Notes under the pieces: generated by a model
The model's input: the letters and a program-made list of their open reading frames with translations, nothing else
Told to the model about the DNA's origin: nothing
Databases searched by the model: none
From: Lineus longissimus
Taxonomy: Eukaryota > Nemertea > Pilidiophora > Heteronemertea > Lineidae
NCBI RefSeq assembly: GCF_910592395.1
Contig: NC_088323.1
Location: 9,672,001 to 9,736,000, forward strand
Direction: 5' to 3'
Length of the DNA: 64,000 bases
Shown here: in pieces, positions 1 to 11,687 of the stretch
Numbering within the stretch: the first letter of the stretch is position 1
How the letters are laid out: each line of letters opens with the position of its first letter
Translations under genes and position numbers: made by a program

Positions 1-256
1 CCTTGAAAATCTACTGTAGTTTTGCATAGGACTTGGAATACTAGTTTGTTTTAGTAATGGAAGTCCACCTAGGACGGAGATTACTAGATTTTGGACCTAC
101 ATTCCTAAGGAGTCACGGTCCAAGGACATTGGTTGCTAGTAACCTAAGTCCTAGGACTCCAGCTCCTAGCCGTCCAGGACCGTAGGACTTAGATTCCCAG
201 GAGTTAGAGTCCGGCGGACTCCAGCTAGGTAGGTCGTGGGTTACTTTTACACCGGT
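1..256. repeat. Partial short inverted-repeat element ending in CCGGT
   Basis: The right end reads ACTTTTACACCGGT, matching the terminal repeat of copies at 4721-4923, 56300-56470 and about 37137-37378. The body is rich in GGAC/GTCC blocks and holds a 15 bp perfect palindrome with a 3-nt loop at 207-221 (arms GAGTCC, loop GGC), as in the 37 kb copy. The left end lies near or before the window start. No coding potential. Confidence 0.5.
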
Positions 257-1313
257 CTAAAAAGAATTTGGTGATGGAAACTTGGTCACACACATACCTT
301 AGCTTTGACTGACTTCCTATTTTTCACAGGTTGAGAAGTTGCCTCAGGCCTACTTGCTGGTGCAGCCTGTAAAAGAGAAGGCAAACACATCTGGGTCAGA
401 CGGTCTAGCAAAGAGGTCACATGCCACAATCTGAAGATTATTGTCAGTCACTTTTAGTGGCAGTGTATCTGCTCCTCAATCTTTTGGGTATTATTTGTAC
501 CTCTGCATACAACCATTGGCAATGAAATCGGAAAAAAGATTTCAAAGATGGCTGCTATGCAGCCAGAATTTTCGCAAAGATGAAGAAGTTAAAATTTAGA
601 ATGGCAATTCCCAATGATGCTAACATTGCACGATAATATATCGCCAGGTCTGCTTTGTATCCCCATTTTACTATTTCTGTCATGCAGACATGGCGCTAAT
701 TTAATTACCCTTTAAAAAGTGGCAGTACTGTACTGTCATCATAATCATTGTGGGTCCACTTTTAATAACCATTCCTGGTCCTCAGTGGTTCAGTTACAAT
801 AACAGCGTGCGTGAGGAAGGCACTCATAATTCATTAACTAAATCAATGTACCGGTAGGCCTACATGAAGGCCTGGTGGGCTGCTAAGCTTCTGTAAATGC
901 AGTGCTAGATACCACGGCTATCTACATTTGTACCATACCATCATCTTCTCACGATGTGGCAGTACAATAGACAGTTTCGAGAAAGACCCTGACCAAACTC
1001 CTCGCATGCGTGGAGAGTGTCCAGAACAATACGAGAAGGATTAAAACTTTATTCTCTCCATTGTTTGGTTGCAGAGAGAGGGAAACGGGAAAGAGTCACA
1101 GTTGCATCCTTTTTTTTCACAATCCAAATGCCAATTTTGTTTGCACATGTACCAAGTTTGAAGGGAACCTTTTCAGAGTAAGCCTATGACTCTAGCCTGT
1201 AGTAAAAGTCCAGATTTCCAAGATTACATAACAACTTGGACCAAACTATAGCCTCGCTAGACGATACTCGCATTTCATGATTTTGGCATCGACATTATTC
1301 AATTGTGATTGTC
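257..1313. other. No gene seen
   Basis: No long open frame, splice-supported exon or recognisable repeat was seen here. It reads as ordinary AT-rich intergenic or intronic sequence. Confidence 0.5.
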
Positions 1314-1431
1314 GTCACACTGTGGGCTTATAATAAACCGTGAGATGCACTTAATGATTACCTACCCATATCGCGATATCACAAGTTTGCATCTCACAGT
1401 TTATGTGATTTATAATAGCCCACACTGTCAC
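1314..1431. repeat. Foldback inverted repeat
   Basis: Two arms of about 35-44 bases (1314-1349 and 1388-1431) are imperfect reverse complements around a short loop. Shared blocks are TGTGGGCT, TTATAA-like sequence and GTGAGATGCA. A single strand could form a long hairpin. Probably a small foldback non-autonomous element; no target duplication was established. Confidence 0.6.
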
Positions 1432-2627
1432 TGCGTCTGCATGGCCATGGCCATGATGGCCCGCGAGTGTGAGTGTCAGTGAGTGTGCTCACCTAACATA
1501 ACATTAACAATAATACCAATACTATGACTGCCTGCTGTTCATGCATTTCATTTCAGTTACATTCGATGCATCATGTGCATAGGCCTATGTTATTGACATT
1601 GTATGCAGGCTGTACCGAAAGGGGCTGGCTGGTTTGGTTGGCCAAACGCCGCCAATGTCGATTATGTAAAGAAAACTTCACAATAATAAGCGCGCAGCAG
1701 AAAAGCCGAAGGCTTTTCTGCGAAGCGCTACTATGGTTAACGTGCATACGACGTCATCCAATGTAAACAATGTTTCTCAAGTCCATGGATTCGTTTCAAA
1801 TGGCTTAAATTTGACTTAAAATGGCCGCCAGAAGAGATAAACGCGCGAAAGTAGTAACTCGACTATTCTGAGCTCCGAGAGAGAACCACACGATTATTCT
1901 CACTGTTTTTTAATCAAACTTTAATTTCTGGGGGTTTACCCCCCGACATATGTGTTTTGATTTTTGATACTTTAGTGATAATATCCAAAAGATGCTTAAA
2001 ATGGATATAATCCCGAAATAATGAAGCAAAAGACGGGCAGGCGTTCGAGAAAAAAAATTTTATTTTGAGATTTCAATAAACCTTTTGAACGAATTCCACA
2101 TGAGCCGTGGTGGGATCCGAAGACACCTTAAGGAGGAATGTATGTTTTTATGGGGTACCATTGGTTTTGCAGATCTTCTGGTTTTTTCTAAAGAATAATC
2201 AATATTCGCTAGCAGGCTTTTTATGCTCCCAGGTATGAAGAGGGTTCTATGTTGTTCATCAGTCTGGTGTTCCTCAAGAGTCAAGTGTCTTCAAGTCTCT
2301 TGGCCAGCAAAAACCCTTTCCAACCAATTTTTTATGCATTAACAATTCGGCAACATGTTGGTGGGGGAAAAACCTGATCCCTAGATCCCTGACCCCTTGA
2401 ATTGGTTGCCCAGGTACGACCACAAGCAATTGTCTCAAGGAAGCCACCAGTACGACCTCTTGGGAGTCTTGCCAATATCATGCCAGTGAAAAGGAAGGGT
2501 AATGATGGTTGAGGGTTGCAGTTAGGGTACCATCAAAGGAGTACCTCTTCCTCGCTCTGGGTTAAACGTGTCAAAGGACTGCACCATCATGAAGATTTCG
2601 GGGTTCCACTCGAGCGCCCCAGGGTAA
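1432..2627. other. No gene seen
   Basis: Only short chance frames occur. GTGT/GAGT-rich simple sequence lies near 1460-1490. Nothing else can be supported. Confidence 0.4.
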
Positions 2628-2742
2628 GCAGCTCGGAAGGACTTATTGAGAGGCCAATAGGGGGTTTGAGGGGCCTTCCCCCCAATGCACTGGCTAAAAC
2701 ATGTCAGAAGGACAGGGGTTTGGGGGGGGGGGGCTCTCCATG
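2628..2742 (+). repeat. Dispersed repeat, copy 1
   Basis: This segment (AAGGACTTATT, CTGGCTAAAACATGTCAGAAGGAC, runs of G) reappears in reverse orientation at 28693-28853, with the same order of blocks and an extra partial duplication there. The family has a tandem internal module containing TGGCTAAAAC and GTCAGAAGGA beside G-runs. Further G/C-rich blocks at 2940-3000 (GGGGGTTTGGGG, CCCCCCAA) may be a third remnant. No protein is implied. Confidence 0.55.
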
Positions 2743-3329
2743 GCGACAGTTGCGCGAGTTCAATAGAGCTTGCACTTTACATTAGAATCTGCCAGAGTCC
2801 CAGACTACGATAGTCTGGACACCTTTCGGGGGGGGACATTTTCCATTTCTTTGCCGGCTATCAATATGACGATGGAGTTGAGTTACTGCTAATGCGATAC
2901 ACGGAGAAAACTGCCTATCAAAACAAAAAATTGCCGGAAGGAACTATAGCAGGGTCCCAACCAGGGGGTTTGGGGGGTTTCCCCCCAACCTAAAGGCGCT
3001 GCGCGCTTACTAGGGCACTGCACTGATAATATTATTGATACCTGCTAAATCTTCATTAACCATGCTATTACCTGTATCATTATTGTTACTGGTAGAATCC
3101 ATTTCGTCCCGATGGTAAGCGATATATCACGACAAATGAATTGAGGTCCGACTCTTAAGAAATTCTGCTAACCGGGCATTTCGCAATCTTGAGACTAGAG
3201 GCGCTGATTTCGTCACTTTCGCAATGCATTCGAAGAACCTCCGTTGGCGTATAGCATGTTAGATGTAGCATAATTTGATGATTAGAACGTTTGATTGACC
3301 ATTATCCCAGACACCAAATAGGCGTCTAC
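2743..3329. other. No gene seen
   Basis: Apart from the G/C-run remnant near 2940-3000, nothing recognisable. Confidence 0.4.
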
Positions 3330-4430
3330 TTAAATCGAATGAGCAAAACGCTTTCGAACACATAACAATAAATCGAATGAACTGTTTGATTTTTTCGAAT
3401 GAATCAAAACGTGATCAAATCGACGATACATAGAATCAAATCAAATCGCATTCGATTGTAACGATCGAATGCAGCTGGTGGAATCGAACGAATGCCGGAA
3501 CAGCTAATCCCGCAATTCATTCGATTCATAATGTGCGACATTCGTTCGATTCGCCAAGGGTCATGTGCCATCTTGTGACGTCACTGCATCAGCCGCCTGG
3601 ACGCGCGGAGATTGTTGATTACTTTCGATCTTTCTTGGCGATTCTTCAGCTTCCACAATGACAGAAATGCGTGTTAGCATTCGAAAAAATGGGGAATCTC
3701 ATGGCAAGGTAATAGTAGCCTAATTAGTGATGGGAACGGGAACGATTTATTTCTCTGCTGATGATGCCGGGCTTTCTGTCCAGTACCAGTGTCAGTCAGT
3801 GTCCTACTCCACCCAGTGCATACAGCGCTGCCTGGATTGAGTCACGTGCCAGCATTAACCAATCGGAATCGAATAGGATTTACTGTGAAAATCGAATGAA
3901 TGCGTGTACGAATCGAATGAACGCGCGGGGAAAAATCGAATTCATGTGTGCAAAATCGAATAAAAGTGTAGGAAAATCGAATGAAAGTATGAAAAAATCG
4001 AATAGACCTGTTCAGAAATCGAATGAACAGTTTAGAAAATCGAATGAAACCTGTTCAGAAATCGAATGAATGTGCGCAAGGATCGAATGAAGGTATGCAA
4101 AAATATCGAATGGACGTGTTCAAAATCGAATGAATGTGTGTCACTATCGAATGTATGTGCGCAATAAAGACGAGCGGTATGTTCGGTTAATTAACGAATG
4201 TCGTGGTTTATAGGATTAAAAATGTTACTTCGATTTCATCGAATGAATATGTCAGTGATCAAATGAATATAGCTGCATTGAATTGAATGAATGTCCATGA
4301 AATAATCGAATTGTGTCTAATGAATCGAACAAATGTAATGAATTTCATGAGAAATCGAATGAATGTTGTGACAAATCGAACGAATGTTGTAAATAATCGA
4401 ACGAATGCTGTGAAAAATCAAATTTTGCTA
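3330..4430. repeat. TCGAATGA minisatellite, 21-22 bp period
   Basis: The motif AATCGAATGAA recurs dozens of times. It is sparse at 3330-3560 and dense at 3880-4430, where copies follow each other every 21-22 bases with a variable A/G/T-rich tail (for example ATGTGTG or GTTCAG). Some copies near 3420-3540 are on the opposite strand (TTCGATT). Open frames here (KSNE-type repeats) follow from the repeat and are not genes. The spacing is about two helical turns. Confidence 0.8.
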
Positions 4431-4720
4431 CAAAAAACGTGCCATATTGGCGTCGTGATTACGTTCGGTTGACTCATCACCCAGCGGAATAGGAAAAAGT
4501 AGGCCTATCATCCTGAGCTTAGGGGCATTTCCAATCAAACGTGAGGCGGAGAGAGTAAAAAAATCAATGTGCAGCCAAAGGCGTGGTGGTGGTTGGGGTC
4601 CGTGGGCGGGCACGTTTATGGGTGGGGATCAGGGGCGGGTACTCTTCCACTATTTTCCTTGTGCTTGCAAGCTGACTCGGGCTGATATCTTCAGAGGACT
4701 ACAATAACGATTACACTGGA

Positions 4721-4923
4721 CCGGCGTAGAAGTTTAAAATGTCCTAGGATAGAATGTCCGGGAAACAAAGGATTCTATTATGCGCTTCAATCTCTGAGCT
4801 ATTGCATTGTCAGTCATGGTCTCGATAGACCAGATAATAGGACCATAAAAATATTATTATTATAGCAGAATACAATAGGGCCGGACACTTTTTCCAGGGG
4901 ACATTTTCTACTTTTACACTGGC
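4721..4923 (-). mobile_element. CCGG-ended non-autonomous inverted-repeat element
   Basis: The ends are inverted repeats: CCGGCGTAGAAGTTTAAAAT on the left, and the complement of GCCAGTGTAAAAGTAGAAAA on the right. The 203 bp body is the reverse complement of the copy at 56300-56470, including the shared internal stretch GATTCTATTATGCGCTTCAA. It has no coding capacity, so it would need another element's transposase. Confidence 0.75.
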
Positions 4924-5067
4924 AGTTCGTACTGGTCGGGGCAAACGGTCGGAGCGAACGGTCGGAGCGCATAACGGGGACGTCAAAGGCAGATGTTCGG
5001 TAATTCAAAGCATTGCCTGCACTAAAAAGGGTAGGGCCTAAATGCGGGGTCTATGGTAGGGTGGAAT

Positions 5068-5118
5068 CGGAGGGGGGGGGGGGCGGGCGGGCGCCCGGGG
5101 AGCGGGGACGAGCGGGCA
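5068..5118 (+). other. G-rich tract, possible quadruplex
   Basis: A run of about 12 G followed by GGGCGGGCGGGCG and CCCGGGGAGCGGGG. The four or more G-runs of at least three, closely spaced, fit an intramolecular G-quadruplex. Function unknown. Confidence 0.4.
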
Positions 5119-6370
5119 GTGACCATATATTAAAACAAAAGATCAACAACCTAACCTCCTTCACTATAACGGACTCCTGATTGGCTGTTCATTAATCGTA
5201 GAATGCCCACGATATAAAGGCCAGATGTCAATCGTACATATACCACGTTTGTTTGGAGGAGACTACGTTGGCAGAATGGACTGAACTCGTAAGATTACAA
5301 ACGTTGAATTCTTATCCATTCCGCCATTGTACATAGTCTTGGAAAGGTACGAGAAGAACATTTTTAAAGCAAACGGTAAATAACTGATACTTTTCGATTC
5401 GTCTTTCAAATGTTGCTATTCTTTAGTTATGCCACAGTGTCGATTTGTTCGATGTGTGCAAGGTTTGCGGTCAATCTCCTAGATATACAACTCAAATGAC
5501 ATGCATTTCTTTCAATAACTCGGTATTCCAGCATGTTTAATCACCTCTCCGACCAGGCGTCCCACATGTAGTCCGGCTGCTTTGAAACACAAACAATCAA
5601 TTACTGGTTGAGCTGAGGTAATTGTCAACGACGTGGGTCATATGAATAAAAACTAGCAATTGCTTTCTCTACCGATGATGAAGCATTGGCCGGTATTTTA
5701 TTAATTAACTTAAATTGTTTTGCAACACGTCAATGCAAACGCTTTGTGGCTTATCTAGTTGGCTTCGAAATGGAGTAAATCCCTGTGTTCATAATGAATA
5801 AAATATAGCATTATGCTTTTTACTTGGTAGAAATTGCTTTGATGATTTAAGGTTGCCCTTGTGAGGTGAATTGAAAGCCAAAGTATTCTTTGGAATGGCG
5901 GATTTTATGCGTTTTGTGCACGAACATTATATTTGTTATGAAGTCCATGTCGCGTAGCCCCGATACAGACCATTGTCTGCATCGATTCGATAAGGCCACG
6001 TGTAGCGGATATCAAGGCATTTTACGATTTATTTGGAGGACACTTGCGAAAACGAAAACCCAAATCCAGAATCCGTAAAGTGGCTGATGAGCATTGGACA
6101 AACACACTTTAAATTCTTAAACTCGAGTCGTAGTAGAGGCCGCTTTGAACATGTTAATTGTCGCTTTTTCCTATCCTAATAACGTAAGAGCTCTCCCTAA
6201 ACCAATGACCTTGATGTACTTGGCATAATCAGGCAGATTATTAACGTTTAGTTAAGTTTTTGCTGCACGTCATAGCAAACGCTTCTGCCTTTGCAGAAGT
6301 AATAGTGGTCCAACTAGGCTTGAATGACTTGGTACGGGGAACTCCCTATTGTGTAATGTGTACGGGGGTA
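5119..6370. other. No gene seen
   Basis: A TATA-like GATATAAAGG lies at about 5210, upstream of no recognisable gene. Short frames near 5890-6080 show no recognisable protein. Confidence 0.4.
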
Positions 6371-7177
6371 TGAGCTAATTTTGGGGGTATGAGCAATATG
6401 CAAGATCACTTCTAGAGTCACCGTGTTCTGTGTAGGACATTTTTGCAGAAGGAACTCCTGTTCTGATATGCTGGCAGTGGAATCATCTAGCATGAGTCGT
6501 GTGATGCGTCTTGGCCACTTGCTGTTGGCAGTGGTCTGAACTCTCCTGGCGTTGGTGCTGCTAAGTCGTGTGACGCAGCTTCTCCACTTGCTGTTGGCAG
6601 TGGTCTGAATTTTTCTTGGCATTGGTGCTGTTAAGTCGTGTGACGCGGCTTGTCCACTTACTATAAGTAGTGGTCTGAAGCTTTCCTAGCGTTGGTGCTG
6701 TAAAGTCGTGTGACGCGGCTAGTTCATTCACTGGCAGTGGACTGGTTATTCATTCTGTGCCTGAGAGCATATATGGGGTCGAGGCGACCCAGGAACCTGC
6801 TCTACACTGATCTCACCATTACGTTGTGGAACACGATACGGGAACAGCCTGCCAGAGTTCATCACGTGGTTTACTTATCCTTCCGTTACTCATACCCCCC
6901 CCTCCGGAATTCACTTTTACTCTTCAAGGAACGTTTGTGTGCAAAATTCAGAATGAACTGCTCGGTAAAGTATTTCTAAGAGCACTTGGACTGGTATGGT
7001 AAAGTATACCGACATTCTCATTCAGACAGAATGATCATTACTTCGCGACTTACTTCTAACCTTTGTTTCTTTCAAACTGTACGCAATTATTGTTGTAAAT
7101 ACTTAATCTGTTTATTTTAACCAGCCGTTATTTTAGTTCTTGTCCGGAGTAACCAATAGCCTTGACACACTTTGCCA
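6371..7177 (+). repeat. 5' LTR of the old gypsy element
   Basis: Begins TGAGCTAATTTTGGGGG, as does the copy at 9255, and ends just before a primer-binding-site-like sequence. It contains the 70 bp tandem repeats (6495-6773), then a TATA-like GCATATATGG at about 6768, inside a block of about 107 bases that the 3' copy lacks. It ends through TTAGTTCTTGTCCGG and about 30 further bases not found in the other copy. Confidence 0.75.
6495..6773 (+). repeat. 70 bp tandem repeat inside the LTR
   Basis: Units start AGTCGTGTGAYGC at 6495, 6564, 6634 and 6704 (69-70 bp period). Each contains CCACTTGCTGTTGGCAGTGG or a variant, then GCGTTGGTGCTG. The 3' LTR has the same array with units at 9363, 9436 and 9506, one fewer. 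Its place upstream of the TATA-like box suggests an enhancer-type array (inference). Confidence 0.75.
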
Positions 7178-7200
7178 TAGTGATACCAGAAGTGGGGTTC
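7178..7200 (+). other. Primer binding site, tRNA-Leu-like
   Basis: TGATACCAGAAGTGGGGTTC directly after the 5' LTR resembles the complement of a tRNA-Leu 3' end (TGGTGTCAGAAGTGGGATTC), with a few mismatches. The assignment is by memory of that tRNA end, so moderate. Confidence 0.45.
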
Positions 7201-7421
7201 TTCCAATCAAGAATTTGTTTTAATTGTATTTAGTGGTGTCAATTCCGTCGGTTTCTAGTACGGGTGTGAACGTCACCCATGTTTTTGTACCCGTAGTTTC
7301 ATCCGAGCTCCTCACCTCAAGACGCCTTTAGCTTTTCATAAGTTTCAGGTGGACAGCACGCTTGTCTTGACAGTAATTCGAGCGTATTCTCGTTTTACAT
7401 GTATGAAAACTGTTATGAAAT

Positions 7422-8330
7422 ATGTTGCCTGAGAATTTGAATGAGTTGACTGTGGCGGAGTTGCGAGTGTTGTGCGAGGAGCGTATGTTAGATTGTTCTG
7501 GGTTGATAAAGTCGCAGATAATAGATCTGTTGAAAGCGCATGAGGCTAATGAGAAGACTGTAAAGTCATTTATAAAAAGTTTTCATGAAGCTGAGATTGC
7601 CAGCCCCCAGGCTAAGTCAACTCCTATGAAGGATGGTGAGGGAATCAAGGGTAAGTTGTTTCCTGTGAGGGAGCTACTGTTAATAGGGGGGGGGGGGGGG
7701 GGGGTGATCAAGGGATAAATGATTTGAGACAGTATGAGTGGCAAGTTGAATTAGAGCGTGAGAGAATGGCTCATGATATCAAGAGGGCTCAGATTGAGTG
7801 TGAGAAATGAGAGCGTGATGCTCACCTTGAGCGTGAGAGAAGGGAGCGTGATGCCCAGAGTGAGCATGAGAGGCGAAAGTTTGAATGGGAGCAGCAGGAA
7901 GCTGCCAGGGCTTTAAAGAGAGAGAAAATGGAGAAGTGGAAAATGGTACTAGAAATGTCCAGGTCGCGTGAGAAAGAGGCTTCTCACAGGGATTATGTTC
8001 ACTCCCGGTCAGATGTCCTTGGGAGATATGGTAAGTATGGACCCAGAATCCAAAGCTCGGGGCAGGTGAAGACATCGAGGCATACTTGAGAACCTTTGAG
8101 CGTCTTGCTACTGCCAATGAGTGGTCACGGGACTCATGGGCACCTAGATTGGCTGATGGCATTTCTTGTAAAGCAAGGGAAGCTTATGCACTCATGCCAA
8201 CAGACACTATCAGCGATTATGACAAGGTGAAGCTTGCAATCCTCAAGAAGTACCAGTTGGGTTCTGAAGCTTACCGGGAGAAGTTAAGAAGGGCCAGTGA
8301 AACATCGGTGACCAATAAAAGTCAGAGTGG
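7422..8330 (+). pseudogene. Ty3/gypsy gag, frameshifted
   Basis: Three pieces of one gag protein. At 7422-7680 an N-terminal part starts MLPENLNELTVAELRVLCEE, a helical SAP-like segment. After a run of about 19 G (7687-7705), which shifts the frame, a highly charged coiled coil rich in ERER/REKM follows to about 8000, with a stop at about 7808. At 8060-8300 the capsid core reads EDIEAYLRTFERLATANEWS through DKVKLAILKKYQLGSEAYRE, the usual gag core of this gypsy group. No zinc knuckle remains before the protease. The poly-G run and stops make it non-functional. Confidence 0.75.
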
Positions 8331-8397
8331 TGGGGCCAAGTCGAAAGCTGGGCAACCCAAGAAAGGATCCGGTTATCTTTGCCTGAGCCCTTCAAGA

Positions 8398-8601
8398 CCC
8401 GGGTTTCTCAACCACAAGCAATTTGAACTTCAAGGTTATGTTGCTAAGAGACCTGTAAGGATGTTGCTTGATACTGGTTGCTCTAATACGCTGGTGAAAT
8501 CATGCTTGATACCAGATGACGCATATGATGGGAATAGTTTTGAAGTTCTGTTGGCCAATGGTATGACACAGAAAGTTCTCACAGCTAAAGTAGTACTGTA
8601 G
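8398..8601 (+). pseudogene. Aspartic protease fragment of gypsy element
   Basis: In frame with the gag core, the sequence continues to RPVRMLLDTGCSNTLVKS. The DTG triad is the catalytic motif of retropepsins, and the following ANGMTQKVLTAKVVL fits the flap-side strands. The frame ends at 8601. A protease-RT spacer with VQAFAATTRAERKKQEAIAD follows at about 8725-8795, and then the RT is missing. Only the N-terminal half of the protease is clear. Confidence 0.7.
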
Positions 8602-9075
8602 AATGCATAGTAGGAATGCTGGAGAAATGTGGATGCATTGCTATCCCAGGAGGATTTCGTGGTCATTGGTAGGTTAAAGGAAGAACAATTCTTACATATG
8701 CCTCTAGTTTCAGATGCTCTCGGCCTAGATGGCGTTCAAGCTTTTGCAGCGACCACCAGGGCCGAACGCAAGAAACAAGAAGCGATTGCAGATTGAGAAA
8801 GCAGACAGCCACAAGCTAAAGCCAAACTTGTTGATGACCTCGGATCGGTGCAGGGTAATGTAATAACATACTCCTTAGACTCATCTCTGGTTTCAGAATC
8901 GTCGGGGAACTTTCCCGGCCCTGATTATATATTGAGCTTAGGGTTTGTGAGTGAGGCACAGGAAGCGGAGGCTGGGAGTAAGGTCCCCGTATACTTGCCT
9001 CATTTAGATATGTGGAAGTTAGGGCCAATGGAGCTAGCCAAGCGCCAAAAGGCAGATGTAAAAATTTAGAAAGTT

Positions 9076-9247
9076 TTGCAAAAATGCGATAAGTCCTTGG
9101 CTAAGGACTCCATTGGATACTTTTGGAAGGACGGCTTGGCATATCGGCGCTCCTATATTGCAAACCACCAACAATACATTGACCAGTTGCTGGTTCCCCG
9201 TGAGTATAGATTCGATTTGCTGGACCTGGCTCATAGTATTCCATTAG
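9076..9247 (+). pseudogene. Integrase N-terminal domain fragment
   Basis: Encodes FWKDGLAYRRSYIANH, then LLVPREYRFDLLDLAHSIPL followed by AGH. These are the last strands before, and the first histidine of, the HHCC zinc-binding domain of Ty3/gypsy integrases. The preceding frame (8848-9069) ends in ELAKRQKADVKI, the usual entry to this domain, then one stop. The catalytic core is absent: the fragment runs straight into the 3' LTR. Confidence 0.75.
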
Positions 9248-9254
9248 CAGGTCA

Positions 9255-9838
9255 TGAGCTAATTTTGGGGGGGTATGAGCAAAAGAGTCACCGTGTACCG
9301 AGGAAATTTTTTGCAGAAGGGGCACCTGTTCTGATATGCTGGCAGTGGAATCATCTAGCATGAGTCGTGTGATGCGTCTTGGCCACTTGCTGTTGGCAGT
9401 CAGTGGTCTGAACTCTCCTGGCGTTGGTGCTGCTAAGTCGTGTGAGGCGGCTTGTCCACTTACTATTAGTAGTGTTCTGAAGCTTTCCTAGCGTTGGTGC
9501 TGTAAAGTCGTGTGACGCGGATTGTTCATTCACAGGCAGTGGACTGATTATTCATTCTGTGCCTATCCTTCCGTTGCTCATACCCCCTCCGGAATTCTCC
9601 TTTACTCTTCATGGAACATGTGTGCGCACAATTCAGAATGAACTGTTCGGTAAAGTATTTCTAAGAACGCAGAGAATGGTACAGTTTACCGACATTCTCA
9701 TTTAGACAGAATGAACATTATTCGCGACTTACTTCTAACCTTTTTTTCTTTCCAGCTGTACGCAATTATTGTTGTAAATACTTAATCTGTTTATTTCAAC
9801 CAGCTGTTATTTTAGTTCTTGTCCGGCAAACTAATTGC
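9255..9838 (+). repeat. 3' LTR of the old gypsy element
   Basis: Homologous to 6371-7177 but shorter. It has one fewer 70 bp unit, lacks the TATA-bearing block of about 107 bp, and ends at about GTCCGGCA where the 5' copy continues about 30 bases further. The divergence indicates an old insertion or internal rearrangement. Confidence 0.75.
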
Positions 9839-11130
9839 AGTAAAATGTCTATATTATTCATACTAAAACAAAGATAATCTTTTACTTTTAGCAAATACTG
9901 CTTCTACTTTGGATTTACTTCCAAGGAAATGCTCGTTTTTATTCATATGGCCCATTGTATTCAAGATGCTCTCGGAGCTAGACTGCTGCGTAGCGCTGTT
10001 ATATCTGAGGGCGAACTTTGTGTCCGCGACACTGATATACGGACTCGCATTGTTCCAGAAAAAAAGGTGTTTTCAGCGGGCACTGTGAGAGGAGGTTGTT
10101 TGATGACGAGTGCAGCCGACTTTGGGACTGATTTGGCTCTGACGTGTTCACAATACGCTTTACTGCCCGACACCATCGTAGAGTGAAATGCTTGTATACT
10201 ACACGTCTCATCCAAAGTGGAGAAACCTGAAAAGAGTGTGATGTCATATTTTGATTATGCAACTTCCAATGTTGTTGTTATAAATAGAGCCTGAAAACTA
10301 GGAAGTGTGGACCTTGAATAGAAAGGCGTCAATTGTTTTTTTCCACAGAAGTTCAGGTAAAGATACATTTTTTGAAATGCAACGATCAAGCCGGTATTGA
10401 TGAACTCCTGTTTTTTAGATCAAAATATCGACTGATATCCTAATCGTGACAAGCATCGCCACCGATACATAGCCCGCTACGCCGACACCTTGGTCTATTC
10501 TTTGCGTCTCTCACGATGCCTGCGATCAGCCCAGCAGACAGGATTAGCAGAGTACACTCCTACGTGGGGATAATCGGCGAGGTCTCCTGATCACAGACAT
10601 GTTCGCGGAGATAAAACTATCTGAGGTGTGTTCGCACCTGTAGCCGAACTGTGATGTGATCGACATGACAACTGTAACAAGACAAAGGCAATTCATGCTG
10701 ATCAATTACAATCCAACCTGCATGAATAATCAATTGATTCAGCGATGACAATGCATTAGTACAAAACTGTAACATCGATTGCTTCAAACTGGTCACCGAC
10801 TTCGTTTGCGTCTATATAGACAGGTAGTGACAATCTAATGTGATTCACGATGGATACGATATGCTTCTCGTCAAACTGGGGTTTTAATTGGTACTATCGC
10901 TGATGATGAATTTAAATCATTGATGTTTGTCGAGAGATCAGGAGTCCTTCTTCGCCAAGACAATTTCTAATTTCTCAAATCGATGGCGTCATGCACCAGT
11001 GCTATGTTGTTTATAGTATTCATTCTTATGGGTGTCTCATACCACTAGCAATGTTGCGGATGCACATTGACAAATCCTTACTTCATAGAAATCGAAGACA
11101 ACGTGTAAATTTCGATTAATGAGCAATTTA
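9839..11130. other. No gene seen
   Basis: An 85-codon frame at 9929-10186 overlaps antisense frames and resembles nothing known to me. It is treated as chance. Confidence 0.4.
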
Positions 11131-11687
11131 ATTATTTTTCAATTGTGCTTGAATCCCACATCAAACCGGGTGCGTATAAAACAGAAACTCGTGCACGCGA
11201 CACAAACAGCGGAATATCTAAAGGGCGAACCGGAAATCCGCGGCACATCGTGACATCCCAGGGGACATCCAACCAACAGGTATGTTGGGAAAGATAAACT
11301 GTCCAATACGTATCTACCCAGACACCTAATATCAAGTTATCAAACTCTCAACGTCTCACAACCTAGAATCACTTAATATGACGATTGCCCACTGATAATG
11401 AAACGTAAAACGTAAAGTTCTCTAAAAGAGGCATTTAAATGTCCTTGAATTCACAATACCTATGTTTGCCTCAGCGAAAACACAATATTCAATAGTCCAG
11501 AAAGAATGAACGGAATTAAACTAAGAGCGACAGGCCTAGCTAGGCTCATATCCAACATTATTAAGAAATGAGTCCACTGCACTATGAAATACGCAAATGC
11601 AAAGACACAGCACGTTCTAACAACAGTCAATAGCAGTACTAATAGTATACTACGGTAAGTATACAGAATGTCTCATTGGTAATCAAA
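11131..11687 (-). repeat. Probable BEL 3' untranslated region and LTR
   Basis: Lies just 3' of the integrase stop on the minus strand. It carries a TATA-like TTTTATACGC (about 11180) followed by AATAATTAAA near 11132, the arrangement of an LTR promoter and poly(A) region. No matching 5' LTR exists in the window, so the boundaries are uncertain and it is named from position only. Confidence 0.35.

Larger units (their letters stand above)
6371..9838 (+). mobile_element. Old Ty3/gypsy LTR element, lacking RT and RNase H
   Basis: Two related long terminal repeats (6371-7177, 9255-9838) flank remnants of gag, an aspartic protease and the integrase N-terminal domain. The pol order is right for Ty3/gypsy, but the reverse transcriptase and RNase H between protease and integrase are absent, and the integrase stops directly at the 3' LTR. 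The LTRs differ by many substitutions, a missing block of about 107 bp and one 70 bp repeat unit, so the insertion is old. Confidence 0.8.

Noticed and set aside
3330-4430. CRISPR-like regular spacing
   Set aside because: Units are 21-22 bp with no separate unique spacers and the DNA is eukaryotic; it is a minisatellite.
3761-4472. KSNE / NRMN repeat frames
   Set aside because: By-product of the TCGAATGA minisatellite.
9929-10262. Overlapping frames of 84-87 codons on both strands
   Set aside because: No motif and both strands open; cannot be told from chance.
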